Position numbers and translations under genes: made by a program
The notes under the pieces: model-generated
What the model was told of the DNA's origin: nothing
The model's input: only the letters and a program-made list of their open reading frames with translations
Databases searched by the model: none
Shown here: in pieces, positions 47,102-58,700 of the stretch
Numbering within the stretch: position 1 is the stretch's first letter
How the letters are laid out: the number at the start of each line of letters is the position of its first letter
Source of the DNA: Polytrichum commune
Lineage: Eukaryota > Streptophyta > Polytrichopsida > Polytrichales > Polytrichaceae
NCBI GenBank assembly: GCA_950295325.1
Contig: OX485805.1
Coordinates: forward strand, 13,813,501 to 13,877,500
Direction: 5' to 3'
Length of the DNA stretch: 64,000 nt

Positions 47102-48280
47102 ATTACTTACGAAGGTGACCCACATCTAGATCTACAAGATCTCTAAAATGAAACAAAGATAGAACATTCTTTCATGGACATTCAATAATAAACATGCAAT
47201 TAGTATGAGATGATTAGCAAATCCAAATCGAAATTGTGGTCACTTTTCTGATAATTTTTGGAGCTCACAATGATACGTTATTCATTATGAAAGTAAAAAC
47301 CCTAAACCGGCAGAGATAGAGTCAAGTGTGGAGGGGGCATCATTTTTTGAAATAAAATTATTGTATTCCCATTATTGAAAATTTGAAATTGTCCCTTTGG
47401 TTGAGAGGGACAATCATGAGATGAAACAAATTCTCATATTTGATGCATCCTACTTTGGTTTATCCCATGATGATTCCCCTCTATCATGGGACATGCAAAC
47501 TTCTCATTTATAACACTGTGACCCATGGAATTCAAGGAGTATGTCCCATGTTCTTCCCATGGGACATAGTTGGAAGTTGCTTGTGTGGCCTGCTCCCCAT
47601 GTGGGTTAGAGCATACAGGTGGGGATTCCATTTCCCCACTTGGACAAGTCCCCACTTTCACATACTCATACTAAGGTAGGGACATTCATCCAATATTGAC
47701 GATTCCGAAGATGTTTATGTCAAGTTCGTACATGAAAATGGAGGAATATCATAGTTCTATCTATACAATATTGCAATTTGGCATGTGTCGCCTCAAATAA
47801 GGGCTTCTCTTCACAACAGAAAGCGCACATAAGCAAAGGAGCAAAGGAGCATAGGAGCAAAGGAGCACAAAGTTCCTCTACTGACACTTGAAAAATATAT
47901 ATTTATTTGCACTTTATTATGGGTGCACTTTGCTTTGGAATAGCCGGACGTGTCCGCTATAACCGAGGGAGCTTTACCTGGGTTTTAGGGAAGTCTTTGG
48001 TTATTTGCTAATGTCAAGTGGGGAGGGGGTGATCAATTTGCTGGAGCCATTAGATTTTTTTTCTTCTTCTTTTAGAACCAAGGCGTAGATGGCTTCTATC
48101 AGGCAGTGATGCCTTGGGAGCTGTGAAAGGGTTGACTCAGGACTCGCCCCACAGCATGCATGTGGGGATCAATGCCTCCAAAGTCCAAACTAAACCACCT
48201 TCCTTCGTGACTAGGGGTAGGCTGTGACTAATGACCAACTATCCTAAGCATCTCAAGGTGCACACTCCTAGACCTACACC
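46806..48280. other. Gene-free stretch with (CT)n and a unit A-like fragment
   Basis: A (TC)16 run lies at 47067-47098. 46965-47058 resembles 5918-6024 of unit A (CCGGTGT and TTGTTGGATGAATGA phrases), suggesting a distant relative of that repeat. The rest is rich in CCCAT and GGGAC words on both strands. No gene is visible. Confidence 0.45.
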
Positions 48281-50560
48281 CTTGGGGAGGAAAAAACTAA
48301 ACTGAAGGGTATTCAGTTGTTTAATCCATTCTTTTATATCCAACTCTCATTCGTAACAAATATATTTTTACGATTGGCAGCGTGCAATAGATGAAGTGCC
48401 CAAATCGAGTTAACATGGACTAGTTAACAAGTTGAACATACATTTATGCAAGGTTTGTGTGTCTTATGTGGTCACTCTTCTTGACCAAACACATGAATTT
48501 GAGTGTTATGTGACAAGGTTTACATTTCAAGAATGGACACTGAGAAGACATGTGTTGCATTTACACTAGCATATGTGCTCATCGTATTTTAACTATTATG
48601 AGTTTCATCAATGAAGTAATTGGGAGGGCCCACATGAACACCTAAAGAAAATTGTGGAGAATCTTTCACCATGACACCCTTTGATTTTGCATTTTAATTA
48701 TGATCCAAATACTTGTAGTAACATTCTATAGAATGTGTACTATCATGTTCGACTCTACAAAACTAGGTGGAATATCACTCATGAATCATATGTATATTTG
48801 GTAAGCCGAATTCTCCACAAAACAGTTTTTGTATTCTTTACAAATTCTACACATAAAAAACTCTAACATGATAGACAAATGTTTTATATTTAGAGAAACC
48901 CGTTGTGCATTTGAATGATGTTAATGCCGTTGCTCATATGTGAAAAGTAAAAAAGAAGGCAATCCACCAAAACTTAAAGGTCTTATGTTCAATAATATAG
49001 TGGAGTTAATCTTGTGCCTAATTTGATGATCACATACATATAATGCTTGACATGTGAAGCAGTCGTAGTTGGAGCATATCGCAAAAGAAGAAGGGGGGCA
49101 TCATTGAGTAGAACATATGGGTGAAACATTATAGGGCAAAAGAAAAGGGACAGGCATGTGTTATTCCTAGCTACGCTTTCAGAAGTATGTGACTCATAAT
49201 TCACACTGAGTCTGCTCCTCTGTACCAAGTAATCTGTAAGGCAACCACCAAGGGCACTCAGCAGCGTGAGGCCAATTCACATATTCATGTGTCATATACT
49301 TGAACATGATTCTGTTTAACTTGATCCACCCTATACACTGCAAGTTTTAGCTATTCTTGAACTACTACCATGCATAAACCTCCTGGTTTAATTACGCTAT
49401 CAAAGGGAAAATATGCCCTGATTCGACAAGAAGGCGCGCGCTCTTGATGATCTCAGCAAGGTAGGAAATAGGAGATTGAATTCCAACCCCATTTTGCGGA
49501 CTTGACGACGGTGGAAAAGGGTGCCAAGTACAAAACCACAACGAACACTCGCCTTGACTTGAGATCAGTACTGTCACATCTTCAAGCATTGGGTACCGCA
49601 AAATGTGCCGACTTCCAACGATGTGGGAGGCAAACGCAAATTCTAAGTACCTATCATACATCTAAGTAGTGCTACAAACACCCTGGCTTGTACAAATAAT
49701 CACACGTTTATTATCGCAAAAACTCTCAGATCTCAAGCCTATCTCCAGCCAGGTTCGTTCAATACTCCTCCAGGCCTGATATTTTTAAGCCATGAGATCA
49801 ATGGCGAGCTGCTGCAGGAAGGGCAAGTACACAGATGGGGCGTGGAAAGCAAACGTTCCCAAAGGCTGTGCATCCATGTCCCTTGCTAACATCACCATCG
49901 ACTTCGCATAGTTCATGGGCTTCGTCATGAACTCACCCTTCACAGTGCGAGACGTGGCTGTCGCGGGGGACACAGGGGAGGGGTGATGAACTCTTTCTTC
50001 GACGTAATCCAGGAGCTCCAGCACCGAAGCCAAGACTTCAGCCTTCTCGCTGTCATCCATACTTTCGCGAAAGCCCGTCACCATGGAACTGTTACCGCTC
50101 TGCAGGTAGGCACGTCGAATTTTTCTGGCCGCCGGCAGCGCACATTTAGAGCGCTTGGAGTCGTCTCCGCTGTTGATGCCAAGACCTGGATCAGGACAGA
50201 TTCCACGAGTTAGAAACATGAGGAGAGGGTCAAATTAGATCATCGCGACGCCCTCTTTCTCATATGATCAATGTATTGGCTGAGAGAGACAATGAAATCG
50301 ATGAAATGTGACTCTACACAACGGACAATCACAAATGTATGAGTCTACAACTGGCAGGTTCATAATCTAAACCCTTAACCCGGTCCCCAGCTTCATCTAA
50401 TCAACCTGACTTTTCACCGATGCCTTGGAACGCTGCCATGATTTCTTCTCCAAGGAGTGTTCCGCCTTCTTCTTCTTACAATTGTGTCACTGCTCCTGCA
50501 GTCCCTTCAACAGCAAACAGCCCACCACCCTGCAGAACTACTCTCGGAACAGCCCCAGGG
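48281..50560. repeat. Segmental duplicate D2 (partner of D1)
   Basis: It matches 16989-20000 with several deletions. It ends before the promoter region of D1, where LINE fragment F3 starts. It contains the broken small ORF (49483-49660) and the degenerate two-exon gene. Confidence 0.8.
49785..50439 (-). pseudogene. Paralogue of the two-exon gene, splice acceptor and promoter lost
   Basis: Exon 2 is open for 144 codons (49785-50219), and its last ~60 residues are nearly identical to the D1 protein (GEFMTKPMNYAKSMVMLARD...). Exon 1 is present at 50406-50439 (MAAFQGIGEKS) with donor AG|GTTGAT. The D1 acceptor CTGAG is replaced here by CTCATG, leaving no AG just before the exon, and no TATA/CCAAT block follows exon 1. 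The long open frame may be a recent relic, or may be used from the Met at 50217-50219. Likely a young pseudogene. Confidence 0.6.
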
Positions 50561-50624
50561 TTTCTCAAAGACCCGGTCTCTAAAGAAGAACCACTCACGA
50601 TTCTACACTTCCACCCCCACGTAG

Positions 50625-51241
50625 AGAAGAAGAAGCACTCCGATTCTATAGGCCTTGTAGGAATCGGAGTGTGTTAGGGCCAAGTTCCATGAATGGGTGA
50701 GAAACGGGTGATGTCACCCATTTTATGGAGGGGTACTTCTATGTGGGGTGCCGGTTTTTTTTGATTTCCTACTTTTTAAGTAAATTTGGTGAGTGATAAG
50801 ACATGACATTTTAGTGGCGCTATCCCATGCCTTGGCTTGTGTTAGTGGCGCTAGATGTAAAACTACTTCGCCCTTTGTAGGACGCAGACATTATATTTAG
50901 TAACCAATAATAAATTTCGGTAGCCGGTTATTATGTATGGGCCTTGTTTGGAGTAGTTTGGGGGGGGGGGGTCTCTATTGGGTGGGGAGTTTTATTTATT
51001 TATGAGAGGTCTTGGAGATCATTAATAGTTAGTCGATTTTCTAGCCTTCGCTTATGGACTAATATGGAATGTGCATATTGTGTGGCAATTATGTTAATTT
51101 GTTTAAACGTGTTTTTGATTTTCATGATAGGAAGTGTGAACGTTGTTTCCAATTTTTTCATTGATGGGATATGTGTTGTGCCTCTTGCTCCCGCAACTAG
51201 TACCATGAGTGGGGCTACTTTCCAACCCTTTGTTATGATGT
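50625..51241 (-). mobile_element. LINE 3' fragment F3
   Basis: The endonuclease C-terminus is open from 51241 to 51000 (GWKVAPLMVLVAGARGTTHI, KNTFKQINIIATQYAHSILV). A longer 3' UTR than in F2 follows, then the terminal hairpin CACTCCGATTC / GAATCGGAGTG and a (TTC)n-type tail at 50625-50637. The 5' end is interrupted at 51242 by the LTR-like element L5. The 3' hairpin differs in sequence from F1 and F2 but keeps pairing. Confidence 0.8.
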
Positions 51242-51242
51242 T

Positions 51243-52060
51243 GTGTGAGCCCAAAATGGGTGCTCACATTTGTTTTATGCTTAGAATTTAGTTGAAGTTG
51301 CATTTGACGTCATTATTGAAACATCAAAAAGTATAAAAAAGAGTGAGGGTTGGGGTGGAATTATGTTTTAAGCCTTAGGCTTGTGTGGCGTGTTTAATTA
51401 AAGGATTAGCAGAATTAGGGGTTGGGGGTTAAAGATTAGGGTGTGCATGTTTAAGTTAATGGGAAGGGCCTCGGGTTTAAGTGTTTGAATTGGGGCCTTC
51501 CCGTGTTGGTTTAGGGGTTAAGGGTTTAGTGGATAGGCTTGGGTTTATTCTCAGTTGGATGGGGTTTAAGGGGTTCGGGGTGTTTTTTGTGTGTCTCTCT
51601 CGGCGGCGAGCTGGGTAGCCGCTACATATTTGAGCAGTTGGGTAGTTGCTATAGAATTGAGTTGCTTGAGCATTCATTACAGATTCGAGCAGTTGGGTAG
51701 CCGCTACAGATTTGAGCTGCCGGTTAGTTGCTACAGATTCGAGCTGCTTGAGCATTTGCTACTGATTCGGCAGTTGGGTAGCCGCTACAGATTTGAGCTG
51801 CTGGTTAGTTGCTACAGATTTGAGTTGCTTGAGCATTTGCTACTGATTCGGCAGTTGGGTAGCCGCTACAGATTTGAGCAGCTGGGTAGCTGCTACAGAG
51901 GCTGCGAGCTTGGAAGGCTAGCAGCGGACGGCTGGGCTCGAAGGACGAGAGACTGCACCGAAGCCTTTTGACGGGCGATGATGGGTGCAACCCCGAGCCC
52001 GACAGCGTGGAATTTCGGAATAATGGTTGAGACTGAAGTTGAATAATGGGGGGGGACTAG
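51243..52060 (+). mobile_element. LTR-like element L5, 3' end not found
   Basis: It starts TGTGAGCCCAAAATGGGTGC and shares the 'aaaaagagtgagg' block and layout with L2 and L1. The usual end (CACCCGGACTAC...CACA) is missing; the sequence passes into the 75-bp satellite around 52060-52075. Confidence 0.55.
51600..51900 (+). repeat. Minisatellite in L5, about 28-30-bp unit in ~90-bp groups
   Basis: Units of the type GCAGTTGGGTAGCCGCTACAG and 'atttgagctgctggttagttgctac' alternate, with a three-unit higher-order period. Same place in the LTR-like element as the L2 minisatellite, but a different unit. Confidence 0.8.
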
Positions 52061-52069
52061 TAGTGTTTA

Positions 52070-54063
52070 CACTATTACCCTTGAGTGCCTAGCCTCTCGG
52101 AATCTAAGTGCTAACTCAAGCATACACAACAAAGTCAAAATCTGGTCCAAGACCCTTGAGTGCCTAGCCTCTCAGAATCTAAGTGCTAACTCTAACATTC
52201 AAAACAATGCGAAATCTGGTCCATTACCCTTGAGTGCCTAGCCTCTCGGAATCTAAGTGCTAACTCAAGCATACACAACAAAGTCAAAATCTGGTCGGAA
52301 TCTAAGTGCTTACTCAAGCATGCACAACAAAGTCAAAATCTGGTCCATTACCCTTGAAAGGCCTAGCCTCTCGGAATCTAAGTGCTCACTCAAGCATAAA
52401 CAACAAAGTCAAAATATGGTCCATTACCCTTGAAAGGCCTAGCTCTCGGAATCTAAGTGCTAACTCAAACATTCAAATCAACGCGAAATCTGGTCCATTA
52501 CCCTTGAGTGCCTAGCCTCTCGGAATCTAAGTGCTAACTCAAGCATAAACAACAAAGTCAAAATCTGGTCCATTACCCTTGAAAGGCCTAGCCTCTCGGA
52601 ATCTAAGTGGTAACCTAAACATTCAAAACAATGCGTAATCTGGTCCAAGACCCTTGAGTGCCTAGCCTCTCGAAATCTAAGTGCTAACTCAAACATTCAA
52701 ATCAACGCGAAATCTGGTCCAAGGCCCTTGAATGCCTGGCCTCTCGGAATCTAAGTGCTAACTCAAGCATACACAACAAAGTCAAAATGTGGTCCAAGAC
52801 CCTTGAGTGCCTAGCCTCTTGGAATCTAAGTGGTAACTCAAACATTCAAATCAATGCGAAATGTGGTCCAAGACCCTTGAGTGCCTAGCCTCTCGGAATC
52901 TAAGTGGTAACTCAAGCATACACAACAAAGTGAAAATTTGGTCCATTACCCTTGAAAGGCCTAGCCTCTCGGAATCTAAGTGGTAACTCAAACATTCAAA
53001 TCAATGCGAAATCTGGTCCATTACCCTTGAAAGGCCTAGCCTCTCGGAATCTAAGTGCTAACTCAAGCATACACAACAAAGTCAAAATCTGGTCCAAGAC
53101 CCTTGAGTGCCTAGCCTCTCGGAATCTATGTGCTAACTCTAACATTCAAAACAATGCGAAATCTGGCCCATTACCCTTGAGTGCCTAGCCTCTCGGAATC
53201 TAAGTGCTAACTCAAACATTCAAAACAATGCGAAATCTGGTCCATTACCCTTGAGTGCCTAGCCTCTCGGAATCTAAGTGCTAACTCAAACATTCAAAAC
53301 AATGCGAAATCTGGTCCATTACCCTTCAAAGGCCTAGCCTCTCGGAATCTAAGTGCTAACTCAATCATACACAACAAAGTCAAAATCTGGTCCAAGACCC
53401 TTGAGTGCCTAGCCTCTCGGAATCTAAGTGCTAACTCAAACATTCAAAACAATGCGAAATCTGGTCCATGACCCTTGAAAGGCCTAGCCTCTCGGAATCT
53501 AAGTGCTAACTCAAACATACAAATCAAAGCGAAAATCTGGTCCAAGACCCTTGAATGCCTAGCCTCTCGGAATCTAAGTGCTAACTCAAACATTCAAAAC
53601 AATGCGAAATCTGGCCCATTACCCTTGAAAGGCCTAGCCTCTCGGAATCTAAGTGCTAACTCAAGCATACACAACAAAGTCAAAATCTGGTCCAAGACCC
53701 TTGAGTGCCTAGCCTCTCGGAATCTAAGTGCTAACTCAAGCATAAACAACAAAGTCAAAATCTGGTCCATTACCCTTGAAAGGCCTAGCCTCTCGGAATC
53801 TAAGTGGTAACCTAAACATTCAAAACAATGCGTAATCTGGTCCAAGACCCTTGAGTGCCTAGCCTCTCGAAATCTAAGTGCTAACTCAAACATTCAAATC
53901 AACGCAAAATCTGGTCCAAGGCCCTTGAATGCCTGGCCTCTCGGAATCTAAGTGCTAACTCAAGCATACACAACAAAGTCAAATCTGGTCCATTACCCTT
54001 GAGTGCCTAGCCTCTCGGAATCAAATTGCTAACTCAAACATTCGAAACAATGCGAAATCTGGT
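52070..54063 (+). repeat. 74-75-bp satellite array, about 27 units
   Basis: The unit reads ACCCTTGAGTGCCTAGCCTC then TCGGAATCTAAGTGCTAACT and one of two tails: CAAGCATACACAACAAAGTC (75-bp type) or CAAACATTCAAAACAATGCG (74-bp type). Link variants (gagtgcc or aaaggcc; ccatta or ccaaga) are shuffled among units. A ~180-base block at 52565-52740 recurs at about 53762-53945, a ~1.2-kb (16-unit) higher-order repeat. ORFs across it are artefacts. Confidence 0.95.
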
Positions 54064-54750
54064 CCTTCAGAAAACATACCACCTGGTGCCGAGAGCCCCA
54101 CAACCATGAACTCCACGCCTCCACACAACCTCAACATCGGGTCCCTCTCTACCTTACCCCCTCAACCTTACCCTCTCGGAGCCGAGCCGAGAGCTCATTG
54201 GCTCCTCCAAAATCTAGTCCTAGTCATCGTCAAGCTTTCCCCCTCGGAGCATTCCACAAAATGACAAAATCTAAGTGCTAACTCAAGCATACACAACAAA
54301 GTCAAAATCTGGTCCATTACCCTTGAAAGGCCTAGCTCTCGGAATCTAAGTGGTAACCTAAACATTCAAAACAATGCGAAATCTGGTCCACGACCCTTGA
54401 GTGCCTAGCCTCTCGGAATCTAAGTGCTAACTCAAGCATACACAACAAAGTCAAAATTTGTTCCATTACCCTTGAGTGCCTAGCCTCTCGGAATCAAATT
54501 GCTAACTCAAACATTCGAAACAATGCGAAATCTGGTCCTTCAGAAAACATACCACCTGGTGCCGAGAGCCCCACAACCATGAACTCCACGCCTCCACACA
54601 ACCTCAACATCGGGTCCCTCTCTACCTTACCCCCTCAACCTTACCCTCTCGGAGCCGAGCCGAGAGCTCATTGGCTCCTCCAAAATCTAGTCCTAGTCAT
54701 CGTCAAGCTTTCCCCCTCGGAGCATTCCACAAAATGACAAAATCTGGTCC
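54000..54750 (+). repeat. Direct ~273-bp duplication around residual satellite units
   Basis: The segment about 54001-54273, from a satellite unit through AAAACATACCACCTGGTGCC to ACAAAATGACAAAATCT, is repeated at about 54473-54746 with essentially no differences. About four satellite units lie between. The non-satellite part has CTCTCGGAGCCGAGCCGAGAG-type inverted words that resemble the satellite's CTCTCGGAA. Confidence 0.85.
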
Positions 54751-55044
54751 CCTTCAACTAATGCATTTCCCTCTCAAACTCCAACAAACCACACATTGAA
54801 CTACCAAAGCATATATTCATTCATCCATGAAGCTTAAGAACCTTTTATCAAAATCCTCCAACCTCATTCTCTCTCAATCCATTGCGCACACTAAAATGTG
54901 CCGCGAATTTAACCTTGACTCGTATATCCATTCTAACATTCGACTGTGACTGAGGGTTCCTGGAGGTACCCTCTCGGTGCCGAGACCACCGTTTGAACAT
55001 ATATTCAATCTTTCTGATATGTGTCCGTTATCCTAACCATACAA

Positions 55045-55539
55045 TCATTCCATTGTTGTGTTTGCTTGAAATTGAATCCTCAAATGCCATTTTTCATATA
55101 ACTTAAACGACAATCTTACTATAAGAATGGAATCATCTCTTGTCTCCTCCTGATATCCGCTTTGATTTGAACTGTTGGGTTGCTCGCTTTCTTCCATAGA
55201 TGCCGCGGGGGATTCACTATCCTCCCGGTCTTCCTCTATCGGCTGCAGATTCAATTGCCGTTTCGAAGATCCTCTCTTGCTCTCTCCACCTGTGTTTTGC
55301 ACGTCTGATGGGGTTCCTCTACCCTCTATGTACGATTCCTCCTTCTTCTTCAGTTCTCTCCGTCTCCTCTGTTTCGAATTGCTGAAACTCAATCCTCCCT
55401 TTCGCTTCTTCCGCTTCTTTCCTATATCTATTGTGGAATCTGTATTGTGCTCTGGTTCCTTCATGTGTGCGTCCCAGTTCCGCTCTGCTTCCCTTTTCGT
55501 ACTCTTTACTCTCTCAGCATCCCTTTCCTTCGCTCCCAA
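55045..55539 (-). CDS. Charged, low-complexity ORF (164 aa), unknown function
   Basis: The frame starts MGAKERDAERVKSTKREAER and is Lys/Arg/Glu-rich, with a basic cluster GKKRKKRKGG and KQRRRRELKKKEE that would serve as a nuclear localisation signal. An acidic Ser/Glu-rich stretch (EEDREDSESPAASMEESEQP) follows. The last ~30 residues look less protein-like, so an unrecognised splice site may end the real product earlier. On the minus strand a TATA-like CACTATAAAGG lies about 30-40 bases upstream (55566-55576), in the 180-base gap shared divergently with the transposase-like gene. No family recognised. Base composition matches the neighbouring gene rather than the AT-rich surroundings. Confidence 0.5.
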   Translation of the reverse strand: MGAKERDAERVKSTKREAERNWDAHMKEPEHNTDSTIDIGKKRKKRKGGLSFSNSKQRRRRELKKKEESYIEGRGTPSDVQNTGGESKRGSSKRQLNLQPIEEDREDSESPAASMEESEQPNSSNQSGYQEETRDDSILIVRLSFKLYEKWHLRIQFQANTTME

Positions 55540-55721
55540 AAAGACCCTTCCCCAACCCTCTCAGACCTTTATAGTGCCACTGTTCAAGATTTAGGGTTTA
55601 CGGTATTTTTGGTCACTGTTCATTGTTTACCCTTTTTAAAGCATATTTACAATGGATAAGTATTCCACACTTTTCAGCATCCTCTTTCTCATTCCCATCT
55701 TTGCACATCCCCCTCGCTGTG
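55540..55721. promoter_or_regulatory. Shared divergent promoter gap
   Basis: This ~180-base gap lies between two divergent reading frames. The minus strand has CACTATAAAGG at 55566-55576 as a TATA candidate. The plus strand has no equally good TATA box. Divergent use is inferred from layout only. Confidence 0.4.
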
Positions 55722-58700
55722 ATGGCCGAACTTCGTTCCCATGGCATCGGGGTCCCCATTCTTTTCCCCATTGATGCACGAGGTATTGCTGTTGTCTCCG
55801 AGCTTCATCTTAGCATTAGGTTCTCTTTCAAACCCAATACAATATGGGTAGAGCGTGAGATCTTCCATCCTGATACTGGATTGCTCATTCATACCTTCCA
55901 TGAGACCTCCAAGGTATCTGACAATGGCATTGTAGTTTGGGAGCTTGCCGCGGGAAAGTATAGGGTATGTGGCTGGCCAGATTCTCAGATCGGAGTGTCG
56001 ACAGAAATCCTTACTCCTCTTCGATCATCCACTGCTGCCTTTAGCACCCCTCCCGTAATAAGTGTCAAGACCGAGCCTGGTCTAGACAACGTTATAGACT
56101 TGTCTGATTCTTCGAGTGAAGATGGACCAGTTCAGCATGAAGATGAACCAGTTGAGCTTGAAGATGAACCAGTTCAGCATGAAGATGTAGCAGTTCATGA
56201 TTCTCCTCTTTTGTTTCCCTCTCCTGCCTATGTAACGCCCTCTCCTTCTCTCTCTGTGCCTTCACCTACTTCAATACCCTCTACGTCCAAGCCTCCCCAA
56301 CCTATTGTTCAATGTCTTCGTCATCTTGGTTCTATGCCAGGTAGTAAGAACGTCCTCAAGAAATTAGATTACAATAAACTACAAATCCAATTAGTTAATC
56401 ACCTTCCCCCTCGTTTCGATGGTACCCAGTTATTTGTCCTCCCTGCAGCATAAGTCTCTTCCTCTCAAACCAGGGCCAAGTCCTTGGACGGCATGGACAA
56501 GCAATATGATGGCCATGTTTGGACTAAGACTCAAACCACCAACATTACAAACGACGTTGGCCTTGCCTTTCGTTCCTCTGCCTGTGTTGGCCATCTCCAA
56601 TGCCAAAACCCTAGTTGTGATTACCTTCAACGACCCCATCGTGCATCTAAGGTCAACGACACGGAATTTGAAGGTTTCACTAAAGATCATTTCCCTCTCT
56701 CTGGCATTGTGCCATCCGGATCTGCTCTTGTTTGCAGGATCTGCAAACAACCTCCCAAATGCATTGCACTATGCGATGCCAAAATCTTCTACGTCCATGG
56801 GAAGGAGTCCTCCCAAAGAGCCTGCATTCATATCGGTACTCATCAACATCCAGTCAAGGTTGGAGACTGCAGAGACAGCCGTAAGCGTATCAATGCACTT
56901 CTCGAGGAGCACGTTGATCGTTCTCCTCAAGCCACGTACAGCAAGATCGTCCTCGAAGCCAGCAAGGACATTGTAGGTGATTTCCTCCTTTCTGGTAATA
57001 ATGACACACAACGTCTCCTCTCCTTGAAAGAGCTCGAACCTGTGTTTGAGAGTTGTAGAGAGTTGAATTCCCCCAACCTTCGCTCTAAGGTTACCTCTTT
57101 CAAATATTTGCGGAGGTTCGGTGTTATGGATGGCATCGCAAAGCTCCGGGGCGTTAGCAATTGGGCTTACGTCCAACGGAACCAATTCCCAGGACAAGGT
57201 GACGATACCGACAAGGTGTTCGTCTTCAAGATGTCGGAGGTGGGTCCTGGAAGTGGTGTGGATTTGGTTCGTCGGATGCAACCGGGTGGGGACCTCGAGA
57301 ATGCCTGGATGATGTCCGATCACGTCAAGCGGGTCAAAGGGCGGACCACCATGGCCGCTCATGTTTACGATGGGACTTATCAACGGGTCATGACCATTTC
57401 ATGTTGTGATTTCCAATCCGAGGATAAGGATGCCCAAGTTCTCTTCTGGCAGAACCTCAACCACGTCATGGCCCGTCACAGTATCCCACATCCAAACTTT
57501 ATAGGCTTCATGGCCGACAGTGCCCAAGCCAATTGGAACGTTGTTCGCATTGTGTATGGTTCGGGGGATCCCAAAGTTCCCATGGAGGGTTGTGAGCGCA
57601 CTTGTTTTTTTCATTGGAAACAATCGCTCGAAAAGCATACAAAATCGTATATAAAGCATGACTTACAAGACCAACATAGACACCTTTGCCTTCAATATCG
57701 GAATGCTTCCTCTATGCAAGAGGCGAAGACTAGGTACCTAGCTATCAAGGCTTGGTGGGCGTCATCGAATTGTACGAGTGAGGACGGTCTCAAGCATCTT
57801 CAGCTCTGGCTTGCTTTCTGGCACTTCCGCTACCTTCAATGGGGTGGTTTCATGGAACTGGTACATCTCCTTCATGATTCATTTTTGGTTCTTCATGGTT
57901 TCGGTTTCCTCTCTCTGTGCCTATTCTAACACTTCATTTCTCCAATCAGGAAAAGGTTTTAACCCAAGACCAGTTGGCCGAGATGCCGTCTTGCAATCTT
58001 GCGGAATCCGTCCACAACAAGTGGCTTCAAGCCTCCGGCAACAAGGGTGGAGATCTATACGTGGCTACGGTGGACGACTACATTCGGGCCTTCTTACAAG
58101 TTGTTGCATACTACCAGTTCCTTAAAGGTGGAATTGGCGGAGACGGTCCAAGCAAAGAAGAACTCAAGCTCAGGGGTGCTCAACGTCGAGCTCAACGTAC
58201 TGGCGACCCCACAATGTTGCAGAAGGTCTTGCTTGACATGCCCGGTGGGGAAGAGTTTTGCACTCGTGATCCACACCTTGAGGGCGCCGAGGTGTTTGGA
58301 TCGCAGAAGCGAAGACCCGACACTCCAATTGGTGATGATGGCGAAACCCACCGTCCGGATACCGTGAACTTCTCTCGCCCTCCCCCCGGTAAGCGAGTCA
58401 CTCGCTCTCAACCTGAAACACTGCCTACTATCATTGAGGAGTCTTCCCCCTCTGTACAAGAGGTTCAAGTACCTTCACCTGCAGGACTTGGTTTCCAGCG
58501 TGTCACCGCCGTGCAAGAAACCAAAGTAGATGTCTCTCTTTGGCATATTGCCCGCATACCCTATACCTCTGGGAAGTCTTGTTGGGCTAATCATGCGGGC
58601 ACAAAGAAGAAGCGCACCGCAAGAATCGTCACCAATAACAAGAGCGTCCCTGCGCCCACCTACACCGGTATGTGGCATCACTACAAACTCCAATCTATGA

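Noticed and set aside
50944-51291. 115-codon plus-strand ORF, and its counterpart at 42232-42507
   Set aside because: Both are antisense to LINE endonuclease C-termini (GTTHIPSMKKLETTF and relatives).
52070-54063. Regular repeats suggesting a CRISPR array or a repeat protein
   Set aside because: Whole 74-75-bp units repeat without unique spacers, there are no cas genes, and the context is eukaryotic. ORFs across it (for example 53475-53810) are periodic artefacts on both strands.
55175-55594. 139-codon plus-strand ORF
   Set aside because: Antisense to the charged minus-strand ORF; Ser/Phe/Leu-rich as expected for the complement of Lys/Glu codons.
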